The notes: a model not told the origin generated them from the letters alone. A stretch of 64,000 bases of DNA from Myxococcales bacterium (GCA_013298625.1 JAAFIF010000009.1:1-64000); one strand, 5' to 3'. Counted from the first letter of the stretch, positions 55,018 through 64,000 are shown. Translations and numbers: made by a program.

Positions 55018-56651
55018 GGCTTTGCCATGAACGGATAGCGAAAATCTCCGGTCGGTGGAGCGAGATTCTCTTTGATCGCCCTCGGCGACACCCATCGCAA
55101 GAGGTTGAGCCCCGACCCGGCTTTGTCGTTGGTGCCCGATCCGCGCGAGCCGCCGAAGGGCTGCTGTCCCACGACGGCGCCCGTGGGCTTGTCGTTGACG
55201 TAGAAGTTTCCTGCGGCGAATCGCAGGGCGCTCGACGCTTGCTCGACCGCGCGACGGTCGTTGGCGAACACCGCCCCCGTGAGCGCGTACGGCGACGTGC
55301 TGTCCACCAGCTCGAGCGCGCCAGCCCAGTCGTCGTCGGGGTACGCGTAGAGCGTCACGATGGGCCCGAAGATCTCTTCGGACATGAGCTTTCCCTTCGG
55401 GTTGCTCGTTTGAAAGAGCGTCGGGTGCACGAAGTACCCGTGCGAGTCGTCCACGGTCCCGCCGTGCACCAGCTCGTACTCGCCGGGGTGCGCCGTCGCG
55501 TACTCGATGTAGCTCTTGTGCTTGGCGCACGCGCGCGCGTCGATCACCGCGCCCATGAAGTTCGAGAAGTCCCTCACGTCGCCGATGGTGATCTCGCTCA
55601 TCATGTCCTTCACGCGCTCGCGCAGCGCGGGCCAGCGCGACGCGGGGACGTACACGCGCGAGGCCGCAGAGCACTTCTGTCCCTGAAACTCGAAGCCGCC
55701 GCGCACGATGGCCACCGCGAGCGCGTCGAGGTCCGCGCTCGGGTGCGCGAGGATGAAGTCCTTGCCGCCCGTCTCGCCCACGATCCGCGGGTACGTGCGA
55801 TAGCGGTCGATGTTGGTCCCGATGGTGTTCCAGATGCGGTTGAACACCGCGGTGCTGCCGGTGAAGTGAACGCCCGCGAGGTCAGGGTGAGCCAACGCTT
55901 GCGCGCCGATCGCCGCGCCGTCGCCGTACACCAGGTTGATGACCCCCGGCGGCAGCCCCGCTTCGAGAAACAGCTGCATGAGAAAGTGCGCCGAGAACGC
56001 CTGCGTCTCTGCGGGCTTCCACAGCACGGTGTTGCCCATCAGCGCGGGCGCCGTCGGCAGGTTGCCCGCGATCGCCGTGAAGTTGAACGGCGTGATCGCG
56101 TACACGAAGCCCTCGAGCGGGCGGTGATCCAAGAGGTTCCACTGGCCCGCGGCCGAGATGGGCTGCTCGGCGTAGAGCTTGGTCGCGTAGTGCGCGTTGA
56201 AGCGCAGAAAATCAATCAATTCGCAGGCCGAATCGATCTCAGCCTGGTGCGCGGTCTTGCTCTGCCCGAGCATCGTCGCCGCGTTGATCGTCGCGCGGTA
56301 CTTCGTCGCCAACAGCTCTGCCGCCCGCAAGAACACCGCCGCGCGCGCCTGCCACGGGGTCTGCGACCAGCCCTTGTGCGCCCGCTTCGCCGCGTCGATC
56401 GCGCGCGAGACGTCTTCGCTCGAGGCCGCGTGCGCGTGGCCCAAGATCTGTCGGTGCTCGTGCGGGGCGCGCACGGCGAACGTTGAATTCGTGTGCGTCT
56501 TGGCCCCGTCGATCACCATCGGCAGGTCGATGGCCTCGGCGCCGAGCTGATCGAGCGCGCGCTCGAGCTCTGCGCGCTCGGAGGAGCGCGGCGCGTACGA
56601 TCGAACGGGCTCGTTGGTGGGCACAGGAAGCGGGTGAATCGCGTCGATCAT
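55014..56651 (-). CDS. pruA: 1-pyrroline-5-carboxylate dehydrogenase
   Basis: The 545-residue aldehyde dehydrogenase converts L-glutamate 5-semialdehyde to glutamate with NAD+, the second step of proline catabolism. The catalytic Cys is Cys327 (FQGQKCSAASR) and the general base Glu293 is in GETGGKD. The segments TPFNFTAIAGNLPTAPALMGN and QQPFGGSRGSGTNDKAG match the PruA/RocA branch. No proline dehydrogenase gene is adjacent. It is the first gene of a minus-strand operon with the methylase and PAP2 genes. Confidence 0.94.
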   Translation of the reverse strand: MIDAIHPLPVPTNEPVRSYAPRSSERAELERALDQLGAEAIDLPMVIDGAKTHTNSTFAVRAPHEHRQILGHAHAASSEDVSRAIDAAKRAHKGWSQTPWQARAAVFLRAAELLATKYRATINAATMLGQSKTAHQAEIDSACELIDFLRFNAHYATKLYAEQPISAAGQWNLLDHRPLEGFVYAITPFNFTAIAGNLPTAPALMGNTVLWKPAETQAFSAHFLMQLFLEAGLPPGVINLVYGDGAAIGAQALAHPDLAGVHFTGSTAVFNRIWNTIGTNIDRYRTYPRIVGETGGKDFILAHPSADLDALAVAIVRGGFEFQGQKCSAASRVYVPASRWPALRERVKDMMSEITIGDVRDFSNFMGAVIDARACAKHKSYIEYATAHPGEYELVHGGTVDDSHGYFVHPTLFQTSNPKGKLMSEEIFGPIVTLYAYPDDDWAGALELVDSTSPYALTGAVFANDRRAVEQASSALRFAAGNFYVNDKPTGAVVGQQPFGGSRGSGTNDKAGSGLNLLRWVSPRAIKENLAPPTGDFRYPFMAKP

Positions 56652-56734
56652 GGCGGCGCCGAGTGTCCGCGATCACGCTTCGAGGGTCGAGCACAAGCGC
56701 CCGCCGCGCCGCGTCGAGAGCCCTCGGCGTCGGG

Positions 56735-58015
56735 TCACACCAGCAAGAGGTCTTCGGGCGCGAGCGCGAGGGGATGGAGGGTCCATGTTGGGACGGCCCC
56801 AGTATTCAAGACGCTTGTGAATATTCTGGGTGAAGGTTCTTGCGTCGCTTGGGCTGTCGCGGGGCCTTGCGGGGACTGAAGCGAGAGGGTCGCGAGGGCA
56901 ATCGCGGGGTCGGGCGCGTACGGGACGCCGCCGGGGCGCAGCTCGAACGCGCGCACGCCCTGGACGCCGTAGTTGTCCCAGAGGTCCACGGCGAGCTGGG
57001 CGCCCTCGTTGTGCAGGGGGCTGGCGATGGCGAGGGACTGGGCGCCGGCGATGGTTGCTGCGGTGGCGTCGATGCGGCCAGAGACGACGTAGGCGCGGCC
57101 CTTGATGCGGAGGTTCGAGCCGAGGGCGCTGTCCGAGAGGTGGCGCGCGTGGCTCTTCCACCGAGAGAGCCAGGCGAGGATCGAGAGCGCGACGAGCGCG
57201 CCGAGCGCGGCGAGCGCTGGGAGCAGCTCGGGGGCAGAGCGCGGGACGATCAAGAGCCCCAGCGGAAGCGCGAGCAGCAGGGTGATGGGATAGAACGCGG
57301 ATGCCATCACGACTTTGTCCGCGGCGCTTCCGGCGATGGCCGAGCGCTCGTCGACGGCGTGGTCGATGACCGACAGCTGCTCGTGCATCGCGGTGATTTG
57401 CGCGTCGAACGAGCGACCGTCGACGAGGTTGTTCGTCCCGCAATGCCGACAGCGGCGGGTGAGTCCGTGGCTAGTCAGCCCCGCGCCGCACAAGTGGCAG
57501 CGCGGCGGGGACTGCGCGTCGAGCGGGGGGAGGGCCTTCGGGGGCTCGAACGGCTTGCGCAGGTAGAAGAGCGAGGCGAAGACAGTGAAGAGCGAGAGCT
57601 CGACGCCCGCGATGATGAGAAAGAGCAGCCACCAGGCGAGGACGGCGCCCGTGGCCGCGGTGTTTCCGTCGGCGATTTGCTCGGTGTGAAGCAGGTCCCA
57701 GAGCGAGAGGCGCTCGGGCTTTTCGCTGTAGACCATGGCGAGGGCGATCCCGCCGAAGAGCAGCCACGAGGGGATGGCGAAGGCCGCGGCCATGAGGCCG
57801 AGCTCTCCCGAGCGCTCGTCGCGCGTGCGCTCTTGCTGCTGCGCGCGGTGGGCGAGGCGACAGACCTTCTCTGCGGCTTGTTCGACGCGGGCTTGGGCGT
57901 TGTCTTCGAGCGGGTCGACCGCGCGGCAGTGCGCGCAGGGGGCAGTGGCGTCGAGCAGGGCGAGCGAGTGCGGCGCGCCGCAGCGCTTGCATGTGGCGAT
58001 GAATCCTTCACGCAT
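56735..58015 (-). CDS. multi-pass membrane protein with two zinc ribbons
   Basis: The ATG at 58015 opens a 426-residue protein. An N-terminal zinc ribbon (CKRCGAPH...CAHC, about 9-30), two membrane segments (about 75-95 and 120-145), a second ribbon (CHLCGAG...CRHCGTNN, about 170-195) and two more membrane segments (about 240-280) can be read. The C-terminal 120 residues form a soluble domain. This architecture resembles Myxococcota TFIIB-type zinc-ribbon membrane proteins, without a known function. Confidence 0.68.
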   Translation of the reverse strand: MREGFIATCKRCGAPHSLALLDATAPCAHCRAVDPLEDNAQARVEQAAEKVCRLAHRAQQQERTRDERSGELGLMAAAFAIPSWLLFGGIALAMVYSEKPERLSLWDLLHTEQIADGNTAATGAVLAWWLLFLIIAGVELSLFTVFASLFYLRKPFEPPKALPPLDAQSPPRCHLCGAGLTSHGLTRRCRHCGTNNLVDGRSFDAQITAMHEQLSVIDHAVDERSAIAGSAADKVVMASAFYPITLLLALPLGLLIVPRSAPELLPALAALGALVALSILAWLSRWKSHARHLSDSALGSNLRIKGRAYVVSGRIDATAATIAGAQSLAIASPLHNEGAQLAVDLWDNYGVQGVRAFELRPGGVPYAPDPAIALATLSLQSPQGPATAQATQEPSPRIFTSVLNTGAVPTWTLHPLALAPEDLLLV

Positions 58016-58158
58016 GGGTGGCGAGGGGAGCGATGCGCGAAGCGTTCCATCGGGAGAAGACGCGGTGAAGCGCGGACGCGATGGCGCTGTGCGCAGCGGC
58101 GCGCGGCGGCGGTGCGCGAAGTGCGCAGCGCAGAGCGAGCAGCGCGAGAGAGGGGGTA

Positions 58159-58185
58159 GACAAATCCTGTATACTGGACAATCCT
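58159..58185 (+). promoter_or_regulatory. candidate cysK promoter with direct repeats around a TATACT box
   Basis: GACAAATCCT (58159-58168) and GACAATCCT (58177-58185) flank TATACT (58170-58175), a good -10 hexamer, 24 bp before the cysK ATG. The repeats are an 18-bp period apart and may bind a repressor. No clear -35 is seen. Confidence 0.4.
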
Positions 58186-58199
58186 CCACTTTAACGAAC

Positions 58200-59195
58200 A
58201 TGAGCAGTGAGAAGAGTTCGAAGCGTTGGTTCGAGGACAACTCGCAGTCGATCGGGCGCACGCCGCTCGTGCGGCTCAACCGCGTGACGGATGGCGCGAA
58301 GGCGACGGTGCTCGCGAAGATCGAGGGCCGAAATCCCGCGTACTCCGTGAAGTGCCGCATCGGCGCGGCGCTCGTGTGGGACGCCGAGAAGCGCGGCGTG
58401 CTCGGGCCGGGCAAAGAGCTCGTCGAGCCCACCAGCGGAAACACTGGGATCGCGCTGGCCTTCGTCGCCGCGGCGAAGGGCTATCCGCTGACGCTCACGA
58501 TGCCCGAGACGATGAGCATCGAGCGTCGCAAGCTGCTCACGACGTACGGCGCCAAGCTGGTGCTGACCGAGGGCGCCAAGGGGATGAAGGGCGCGATCGC
58601 GAAGGCGCAAGAGATCGCGGCGTCGGACCCGGACAAGTACGTGCTGCTGCAGCAGTTCGAAAACCCCGCGAACCCTGCGATTCACGAGCGCACGACGGGC
58701 CCCGAGATCTGGGACGACACCGACGGAGCGATTGATATCTTCGTGTCGGGCGTCGGGACGGGCGGGACGATCACGGGCGTCACGCGGTTCATCAAGAACA
58801 CCAAGGGCAAGGCGATTCGCTCGATCGCCGTCGAGCCCGCGCACAGCCCGGTGCTCACGCAGACGCGCAGCGGGCAGCCGGTGCAGCCGGGGCCGCACAA
58901 GATCCAGGGGATCGGGGCGGGGTTTGTCCCCGGTGTGCTGGATTTGGGGCTGGTGGACGAGATCGAGCAGGTGACCAACGACGAGGCGATCGCGTACGCC
59001 CGCAGGCTCGCGCGCGAAGAGGGCATCCTCGCGGGCATCTCGTGCGGAGCAGCCGTGGCGGTCGCCGCCCGTATCGCGAAGCGCCCCGAGAGCGAAGGCA
59101 AGACCATCGTCGTGGTGCTGCCCGACTCGGGTGAGCGCTATCTCAGCACCGCCCTGTTCGAAGGGATGTTCGACGCCAACGGCCTGCCTGTGTAG
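58200..59195 (+). CDS. cysK: cysteine synthase A (O-acetylserine sulfhydrylase)
   Basis: The 331-residue PLP enzyme makes cysteine from O-acetylserine and sulfide. The PLP lysine is Lys51 in [11 protein letters not shown], closely resembling the CysK form. The substrate loop PTSGNTG is at 77-83, GTGGT binds the PLP phosphate, and [11 protein letters not shown] is near the end. ATG 58200 gives a normal N-terminus. It is followed, after 50 bp, by the RNA ligase gene. No cysE or sulfate genes are adjacent. Confidence 0.96.
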   Translation: MSSEKSSKRWFEDNSQSIGRTPLVRLNRVTDGAKATVLAKIEGRNPAYSVKCRIGAALVWDAEKRGVLGPGKELVEPTSGNTGIALAFVAAAKGYPLTLTMPETMSIERRKLLTTYGAKLVLTEGAKGMKGAIAKAQEIAASDPDKYVLLQQFENPANPAIHERTTGPEIWDDTDGAIDIFVSGVGTGGTITGVTRFIKNTKGKAIRSIAVEPAHSPVLTQTRSGQPVQPGPHKIQGIGAGFVPGVLDLGLVDEIEQVTNDEAIAYARRLAREEGILAGISCGAAVAVAARIAKRPESEGKTIVVVLPDSGERYLSTALFEGMFDANGLPV

Positions 59196-59245
59196 CGCGC
59201 GGTATAGCGCGCGCGATCGATCGTGCGCACGGTCGGGCGCTCATC

Positions 59246-60481
59246 ATGAGCGCTCTTCGAGACCTCGCGCGCATCGACCTCGCGCGCATCGACCGTGCCG
59301 CCTTCAAGGTCACCGCCGCGGGCGACCGCGTGTTGATCCATCCGTTGCCCGCCAAGCGTCGCTGGGTCGAGGCCGAGCTGCACCTGCGCTCGGCGGTGTG
59401 CGACGCCGAAGGACGAGTCAAATCCCTGGGGTTTCCGAAGTTCTTCAACTTCGGTGAGCACGCCCCTCACGACGCGCGCTTCGTCGAGGCGCTGGGGCGC
59501 GGCGGCGTGGAGTTTCCCGAGAAGCTCGACGGATCGTTGATCGTGGCGGACGTCGATGGCGGCGGCGCGCTCTCGCTGCGCACGCGGCAGTCGCTCGGGT
59601 TGAACGAGCTCGAGCCGATGATCAACGCCCTGATCGCCGAGCGCTACCCGCGCTTGCGAGAGGCGCTCGCGAGCGACCCCGCGGTGCGCGAAGCGTGCTC
59701 TGTGCTCTTCGAGTTCGTCCACCCGGATCGCCCGGTGGTCCTGCGGTACGAGCGTGCGGCGCTGGTTCTGCTGGCGTTGATGGACAAGCGCACGCTCGCC
59801 CCGCGCTGGGACGAGCCGGTGCTCGCGCGCATCGCGGCGCACAGCGGCGTCGAGCGGGCCGCGCATCACGCGCTTCCGCAAGAAGTCACGGGCTTGCGTG
59901 CGGCGCTCTCGTCGTGGAGCGACCGCGAGGGCGTGGTTGCGCGCGCGGTCGATCGCGACGGGGCGCCGCTGCTGATCAAGATCAAGACGGACTCGTATCT
60001 GCGGCTGCACGCCAACCGGGCTCGCCTCGGCGCAGGCAGCGCTGCGCGCGTCGCGTTCTTGCTGGGAAGCCAGGACGAAGAGGCGTTTGCGCGCGCGCTC
60101 GAGGCGCGGGGCTTCGACTACGAGGCGGTGACGTTCGCGCGGCAGAACCTCGGTGACTATTTCGAGCGAAGGCGTCGTAGCGATCGCGCGTTCGACGAGT
60201 TGAACAGCGAGTTCGCGGGATCGGGTCGCGTCGGCCGCGGAGACAAGCGGGCGTTCGTCGAGCGGGCGCGCGCGTTCATCGCCGAGCGCCGCGAGCGCTT
60301 CGTCGAGCCGATCTGGTTCGACGTCGCGGTCAAGCTCTTCGAGGGGCGACCCGAGGACGCCAAGGTCGTCTCGTACTCGGCGCTGTTGGGCGAGGCAGGC
60401 CCGACGGTGCGCCAGTGGATGAAGAGCGCCGAGCGCGAGCTGCGCGCGATGCTCGAGCGCGAAGTGCGCGAAGAAGAGTGA
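59246..60481 (+). CDS. T4 Rnl1-like RNA ligase
   Basis: The 411-residue protein has the nucleotidyltransferase motifs of ATP-dependent RNA ligases: motif I EKLDGS with the adenylated Lys at about residue 93, FEFV at 155-158 (motif IIIa), EGVVAR at 228-233 (motif IV) and IKIKTDSYL at 244-252 (motif V). The PKFFNFGE segment upstream of motif I is characteristic of T4 Rnl1-type enzymes. A C-terminal helical domain of about 150 residues follows. It should seal 3'-OH/5'-phosphate RNA ends, perhaps repairing cleaved tRNA. No partner kinase/phosphatase gene is adjacent. Confidence 0.85.
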   Translation: MSALRDLARIDLARIDRAAFKVTAAGDRVLIHPLPAKRRWVEAELHLRSAVCDAEGRVKSLGFPKFFNFGEHAPHDARFVEALGRGGVEFPEKLDGSLIVADVDGGGALSLRTRQSLGLNELEPMINALIAERYPRLREALASDPAVREACSVLFEFVHPDRPVVLRYERAALVLLALMDKRTLAPRWDEPVLARIAAHSGVERAAHHALPQEVTGLRAALSSWSDREGVVARAVDRDGAPLLIKIKTDSYLRLHANRARLGAGSAARVAFLLGSQDEEAFARALEARGFDYEAVTFARQNLGDYFERRRRSDRAFDELNSEFAGSGRVGRGDKRAFVERARAFIAERRERFVEPIWFDVAVKLFEGRPEDAKVVSYSALLGEAGPTVRQWMKSAERELRAMLEREVREEE

Positions 60482-61198
60482 GCGCGGGCGGAGAAGAGCG
60501 CGGTCGCGGACGTGCGCGGCGGTGAACGGGGCGTTGATTACGTGGGCGTGGGCTTCTCATGGGGACGCAACGGAGAAGAGCGCGTTCGAGCGGGCGAAGA
60601 AGAGCGCGTTCACGGCCGAGTACGACGGTCACGCGCGCGCGTGACGCTGCCGGTGACCCGAGACGCTCGCGCGCACATCGCGCACGGCGCTCAGCGCGCG
60701 CTCGTGGCCCGGGACCCGGTGACCGTGAGCCCTGTGAATACCCGGTTACGAATCGAGTAGATGGACTCGCTGCGTTTCTCGACTGCGCGTGCTGCGACTC
60801 CCTTCGCAGATTTCGGGACTGGCCTGATTTCGTCCCTCCTCCGTCCTCGCAGAGCCTCGGCCGTCGGCAAATCACGCGTAGTCCCGAGGCGCGATGGCTT
60901 CGCCACTGCGATGTGCTGCGGTCGTCGGCGCTCGCTCCGTCGTCAACGAAACGCAGCCATCATCCTCCCCACCACGACAGTCACGCGCTGCGCTCGTGCG
61001 CCGCCCCTCCTGCGTCGAAAACTTCTTCGACCGTTTTCGGATAACGAGGGGCGGTCGGCACCAGTTACTCGGGCAACGTTGCCGACGTTGTCGCGCTCGC
61101 GCGCTCGGTCCATCGCGTCGTACGCTGACTCGCTCCGCACGCTGAGCGTGGTCGCGCGCTTCGCGCACCTTCCGACGCGAGGCTTCGAGCGTCGCTTG
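60482..61198. other. gene-free region with no supported feature
   Basis: No convincing coding sequence is seen: the frames that remain open are Arg/Ser/Pro-rich by base composition and overlap each other. Composition changes to lower GC around 60760-61060. I see no tRNA, promoter or transposase. It leads into the hairpin array at 61199. Confidence 0.6.
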
Positions 61199-61428
61199 CG
61201 GCGGGTTTGCCAACCCGCCGTGGAGCGAAGAGGCTTTTCACAGGGTCGTTCGCTCTTCACCCGTCGCTTGCGGCGGGTTTGCCAACCCGCCGTGGAGCGA
61301 AGAGGGGCTTCACTGGGGACTTCTTCACTCTTCGCTCGCGGCGGGTTTGCCAACCCGCCGAGGCGCGAAGAGGGTGTTCACCGGGCTCTTGTTGTTCCGT
61401 CGCTAGCGGCGGGTTTGCCAACCCGCCG
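61199..61428 (+). repeat. tandem array of four 9-bp-stem hairpins, about 70-bp period
   Basis: CGGCGGGTT-TGCC-AACCCGCCG starts at 61199, 61271, 61339 and 61407, four perfect copies at 72-, 68- and 68-bp spacing. A fifth decayed copy is near 61487-61504. Flanks are partly repeated too (GTCGCT before; GGAGCGAAGAGG and TTCAC after), so the unit is about 70 bp. The four copies are transcribed-strand neutral because the hairpin is symmetric. Confidence 0.9.
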
Positions 61429-61606
61429 TGGAGAAGACCGCTTCTTCACCGGGTCGTTCGCTCTTCACCGTCACCCGACGCTCTTCGCCCGTAGCCAACC
61501 CGCTGTGCCGAGCGCGCCCTGGCGCCCTGTGAACCGTGGCTGGGATTCGCTATAGAACCCGCCGTGCGGTCGCGGACGGATCCGTGACCGATGGAGCAGC
61601 AGGCCA

Positions 61607-63571
61607 ATGATCGTTGGAGTCATCGGATCAGGAGCCATCGGGCCAGACCTCGCGTACGGATTTCTCACCGCGCTCGCGCGGGAGCCCGGCTCGAAGGTCT
61701 ACCTCGTGGACATCAAGCAAGAGGCGCTCGACGCGGGCGTGGCGCGCATCCAGGGCTACCTCAAGAAGGGCGTATCCCGAGGAAAAATCCAGGACAACGC
61801 CGCCAAGGCCATGCTCTCGGCCCTCGTCCCGACGCGCGCGCTCGCCGACCTCGCCGGCTGCGATTATGTGCTCGAAGCCGCGAGCGAAGATCTCGAGGTC
61901 AAGCGCAAGATCCTGGGCTCGCTCGAGGCCATCGTGCGCAGCGATTGCCTCATCGGCTTCGCCACCAGCGGGCTGCCGCGCAGAGAGATCGCCAAGACCG
62001 CGAAGCACCCCGAGCGATGCTTCGTGAATCACCCTTTCTTTCCCGCGTGGAGGGCGCTGCCGATCGAAGTGGTCTACAGCGGCGACGAGGCGCTCGGCGC
62101 CAAGATGGTCTCGACCATCGAGAAGCTCGGAAAGGTCCCCGTCGTCACCGCGGACGTCGAGTGCTTCGCAGCGGATGACATCTTCTGCAACTACATCTCC
62201 GAGGCGGCGCGCATCGTCGAAGAGGGCCTCGCGACGCCCGCGCAAGTCGACGCCATCGTCCACAACGCCATCGGCGGCGGCGGCCCCTTCAACGTGATGG
62301 ACCTCACGAAGGGAAACCTCCTCACGCACAAGTGCCAGCTCTTGATGCAGCACGCCGCGACGGGCACCGCGTGGTTCGCGCCGCCCGCGATCTTGAAGAC
62401 GCAGGGAGACAAGCCCTGGCACGACCGCAACAACCCCGGGGACAGCAAGCACGACGCGGCGCTCGCCAAGACCGTACTCGATCGCATCCTCGCGGTGCTG
62501 CTCTCGCGCACGTACTTCGTCGTCGAGCAGAAGATCGCCACGGAGACGGACACCAACTGGCTCTCGCGCATGGCGCTGGGGTTCAACAAGGGGCTGCTCG
62601 AAGTGGGCGCAGAGCTCGGCCCAGAGCGCGTGCGCGAGCTGCTCGTTCGCTACGCAGAGACGCACGCGGGATTCGTGGTTCCCAAGATGGTGGCCGAGCG
62701 AAGGCTTCCGGAATTTCGGGCCAACGTGAAGATCGAGCGCCTCGGCGACGTGGGCGTGGTGCGCGTGTTTCGCCCCGAGGTGAAGAACGCGCTCAGCAAG
62801 AGCACTCTGCGCGAGATCGACAGCGCGATCGCCGAGCTCGGCGTGGACACGAGTGTCTGCGGCATCGTGCTCACCAGCCAAGATGGCTCCTTCGCGGGCG
62901 CGGACATCGGCGAGCTCGCGGCGCTTCCCACCGTAGAAGCGTGCGAGAAGACCTGCCTCGATTCGCACCCCATCTTCGAGCGCATCGCCTCGTGCGCCAA
63001 GCCGGTGATCGCCGCGCTCGACGGCCCTGTGATGGGCGGAGGGGCCGAGCTCAGCATGGCGTGCCACGCGCGAATCGTCGGAAAATCCCTGGCGCTCGCG
63101 CAGCCCGAGGTCAACCTCGGGATCATTCCGGGCTACGGCGGGACGCAGCGACTGCCGCGGCTGATCGGCCTCGAGCGCGCCGCGGTTCTGCTGCGCACCG
63201 GGCGCGCGGTGGGCGCGAAAGAAGCGTGCGAGTGGGGCTGGGCGCACGGTGAGCCCGCGGCGGATCCCCTCGCGACCGCCGTCGCGCTCGCGCGCAGCGC
63301 GGCCGCTGGCGAGACGAAGGTCGCGGCCGTAGACCCCGCGCCGATGAGCGTCGGAGCGATGCCCAAGGTGGACCTCGGTCACCGCTCGTTGGCGATCGAC
63401 GCGATCGTCGTCGACGTGATCCGTCGCGGCCTCGAGCGGCCGCTGGCCGAGGGGCTGCGCGTCGAGGCCGAGGGCTTCGCGCGCTGCAAATCCACGGTCG
63501 ATATGGACATCGGAATGAAGAACTTCGTCCAGAACGGGCCCCGCGTCCCCGCGGCGTTCATGCACGAGTGA
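61607..63571 (+). CDS. FadN-type 3-hydroxyacyl-CoA dehydrogenase / enoyl-CoA hydratase
   Basis: The 654-residue bifunctional beta-oxidation enzyme has the dehydrogenase first, with the NAD+-binding GSGAIG at about 7-12 and later the NHPFFPAW segment. The enoyl-CoA hydratase/isomerase-like domain lies at about 375-560 (SFAGADIGELAALP, ALDGPVMGGGAELSMAC, IPGYGGTQRLPRLIG). This order is opposite to E. coli FadB and like Bacillus FadN. The downstream gene encodes the partner thiolase, so beta-oxidation steps 2-4 are together. A gap of 20 bp separates them. Confidence 0.9.
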   Translation: MIVGVIGSGAIGPDLAYGFLTALAREPGSKVYLVDIKQEALDAGVARIQGYLKKGVSRGKIQDNAAKAMLSALVPTRALADLAGCDYVLEAASEDLEVKRKILGSLEAIVRSDCLIGFATSGLPRREIAKTAKHPERCFVNHPFFPAWRALPIEVVYSGDEALGAKMVSTIEKLGKVPVVTADVECFAADDIFCNYISEAARIVEEGLATPAQVDAIVHNAIGGGGPFNVMDLTKGNLLTHKCQLLMQHAATGTAWFAPPAILKTQGDKPWHDRNNPGDSKHDAALAKTVLDRILAVLLSRTYFVVEQKIATETDTNWLSRMALGFNKGLLEVGAELGPERVRELLVRYAETHAGFVVPKMVAERRLPEFRANVKIERLGDVGVVRVFRPEVKNALSKSTLREIDSAIAELGVDTSVCGIVLTSQDGSFAGADIGELAALPTVEACEKTCLDSHPIFERIASCAKPVIAALDGPVMGGGAELSMACHARIVGKSLALAQPEVNLGIIPGYGGTQRLPRLIGLERAAVLLRTGRAVGAKEACEWGWAHGEPAADPLATAVALARSAAAGETKVAAVDPAPMSVGAMPKVDLGHRSLAIDAIVVDVIRRGLERPLAEGLRVEAEGFARCKSTVDMDIGMKNFVQNGPRVPAAFMHE

Positions 63572-63591
63572 GACGAGCGGAGAGAACCAAC

Positions 63592-64000
63592 ATGGCGAAC
63601 ATCAGAGACATCGTGATTCTCGAAGGGGCGCGCCGCACGCCGCGCGCGGACATCCTCGAGAACAACAAGGACGCCGGGCTCTTCGCGCGCTTCTCGACGA
63701 CGCAGCTCGGCGGGATGGCCATCAAAGCCACGGTGGACGCGACGGGCGTAGACAAGGCGCTCATCGGTCACGTGGTGATGGGCATGGCGCAGCACAGCCA
63801 TCGCGACAGCATCTACGGCGCCAAGGGCATGGCCTGGCGTGGCGGCTTGGATCAGAGCGTCCCCGCGCTCACCGTCGCGCGCATCTGCGGCTCTGGCGCC
63901 GAGGCGATCTCGGTCGGCGCCGAGATGATCCTGGCGGGCATTCGTCACGACGAAGCGCGGCCCTTTCTCGTCGTCGGCGGCGCCGAGTCGATGCAGTACC
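63592..64000 (+). CDS. acetyl-CoA acyltransferase (thiolase), partial
   Basis: The 5' end of a thiolase gene running off the window. An AGCGGAGAGAA site precedes ATG 63592. The visible 136 residues show VILEGARRTPR at the start and the acylated Cys in RICGSGAEAI, standard for FadA/thiolase II. It is 20 bp downstream of the FadN-type gene and should complete its beta-oxidation module, cleaving 3-ketoacyl-CoA. The C-terminal Cys and His are outside the window. Confidence 0.93.
   Translation, partial: MANIRDIVILEGARRTPRADILENNKDAGLFARFSTTQLGGMAIKATVDATGVDKALIGHVVMGMAQHSHRDSIYGAKGMAWRGGLDQSVPALTVARICGSGAEAISVGAEMILAGIRHDEARPFLVVGGAESMQY

Noticed and set aside
61199..61428. CRISPR array
   Set aside because: The repeat is a palindrome with only four copies, the spacers are themselves partly repeated, and no cas genes are present.
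60761..61555. A 264-codon open frame, plus the opposite-strand frames across 60870-61350
   Set aside because: The translations are repetitive (the hairpin array read as protein), Arg/Ser/Pro-rich, and overlap in several frames, the sign of non-coding high-GC DNA.

Overview
The window is a high-GC chromosomal segment of a Gram-negative bacterium, most likely a myxobacterium (Myxococcota, possibly Polyangia or the Sandaracinus lineage; this is inference). The grounds are many Asp/Ala/Ser-rich secreted lipoproteins, a Ser/Thr protein kinase beside a lone receiver protein, PEGA-like TPR proteins, RCC1, FG-GAP and NBR1-type Ig surface proteins, a small CxxC family common in Myxococcota, and MoxR/Bat operons. 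No rRNA, tRNA, CRISPR array, prophage or integrase gene was seen. Genes are dense, often overlapping by 1 or 4 bases, and several convergent pairs end only 6-11 bp apart.

Layout. 1-7.1 kb: end of an envelope protein, a small lipoprotein, ribosomal protein L31 (rpmE) behind a leader that can hide its start codon, a DUF1385 membrane protein, a universal stress protein, release factor 1 (prfA), a winged-helix protein and a secreted M15/DUF882-type peptidase. 7.1-7.56 kb: a gene-free, strongly self-complementary stretch. 7.56-16.5 kb: an eight-gene MoxR-DUF58-BatABCDE-type operon in which seven of the eight genes overlap. 16.5-32.4 kb: a DUF2378-like protein, a CBM9-like lipoprotein, receiver plus protein kinase, PEGA/TPR and lipoprotein genes, tandem DUF2505 genes, a GT-C membrane protein, an SMP-30 lipoprotein, a CxxC membrane protein, a PDZ-alpha/beta hydrolase and a GHL10 glycoside-hydrolase-like lipoprotein.

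32.6-40.8 kb: a protein with a GEAR repeat tail and its neighbour, PrkA serine kinase, an RCC1 lipoprotein, a triple NBR1-Ig lipoprotein and a CxxCH haem protein. 40.78-41.86 kb: an IS200-like (Y1 HUH) transposase inside 143-bp inverted arms, flanked by a 74-bp direct repeat that copies the 3' end of the adjacent SGNH hydrolase gene. 42-48.7 kb: a TetR regulator with a candidate operator, a membrane protein, aldo/keto reductase, SlyD-type FKBP, a pseudokinase, a PpiC-type isomerase and a zinc-ribbon protein. 48.7-51.6 kb: an FG-GAP surface protein and a small lipoprotein. 51.59-52.13 kb: a second, transposase-free inverted-repeat element sharing hairpins with the first. 52.3-58 kb (minus strand): pruA, a DNA methylase whose start overlaps the pruA stop, a PAP2 phosphatase and a secreted protein, plus a zinc-ribbon membrane protein. 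58.2-60.5 kb: cysK and a T4 Rnl1-like RNA ligase. 60.5-61.6 kb: gene-free, with a tandem array of 9-bp-stem hairpins. 61.6-64 kb: a FadN-type beta-oxidation enzyme and the start of its thiolase.

The items most worth following are the IS200-like element and its transposase-free relative (hairpins with compensatory base changes; tail-of-gene duplication at the insertion), the rpmE leader, the hairpin array, the RNA ligase and the unassigned structured region upstream of moxR.
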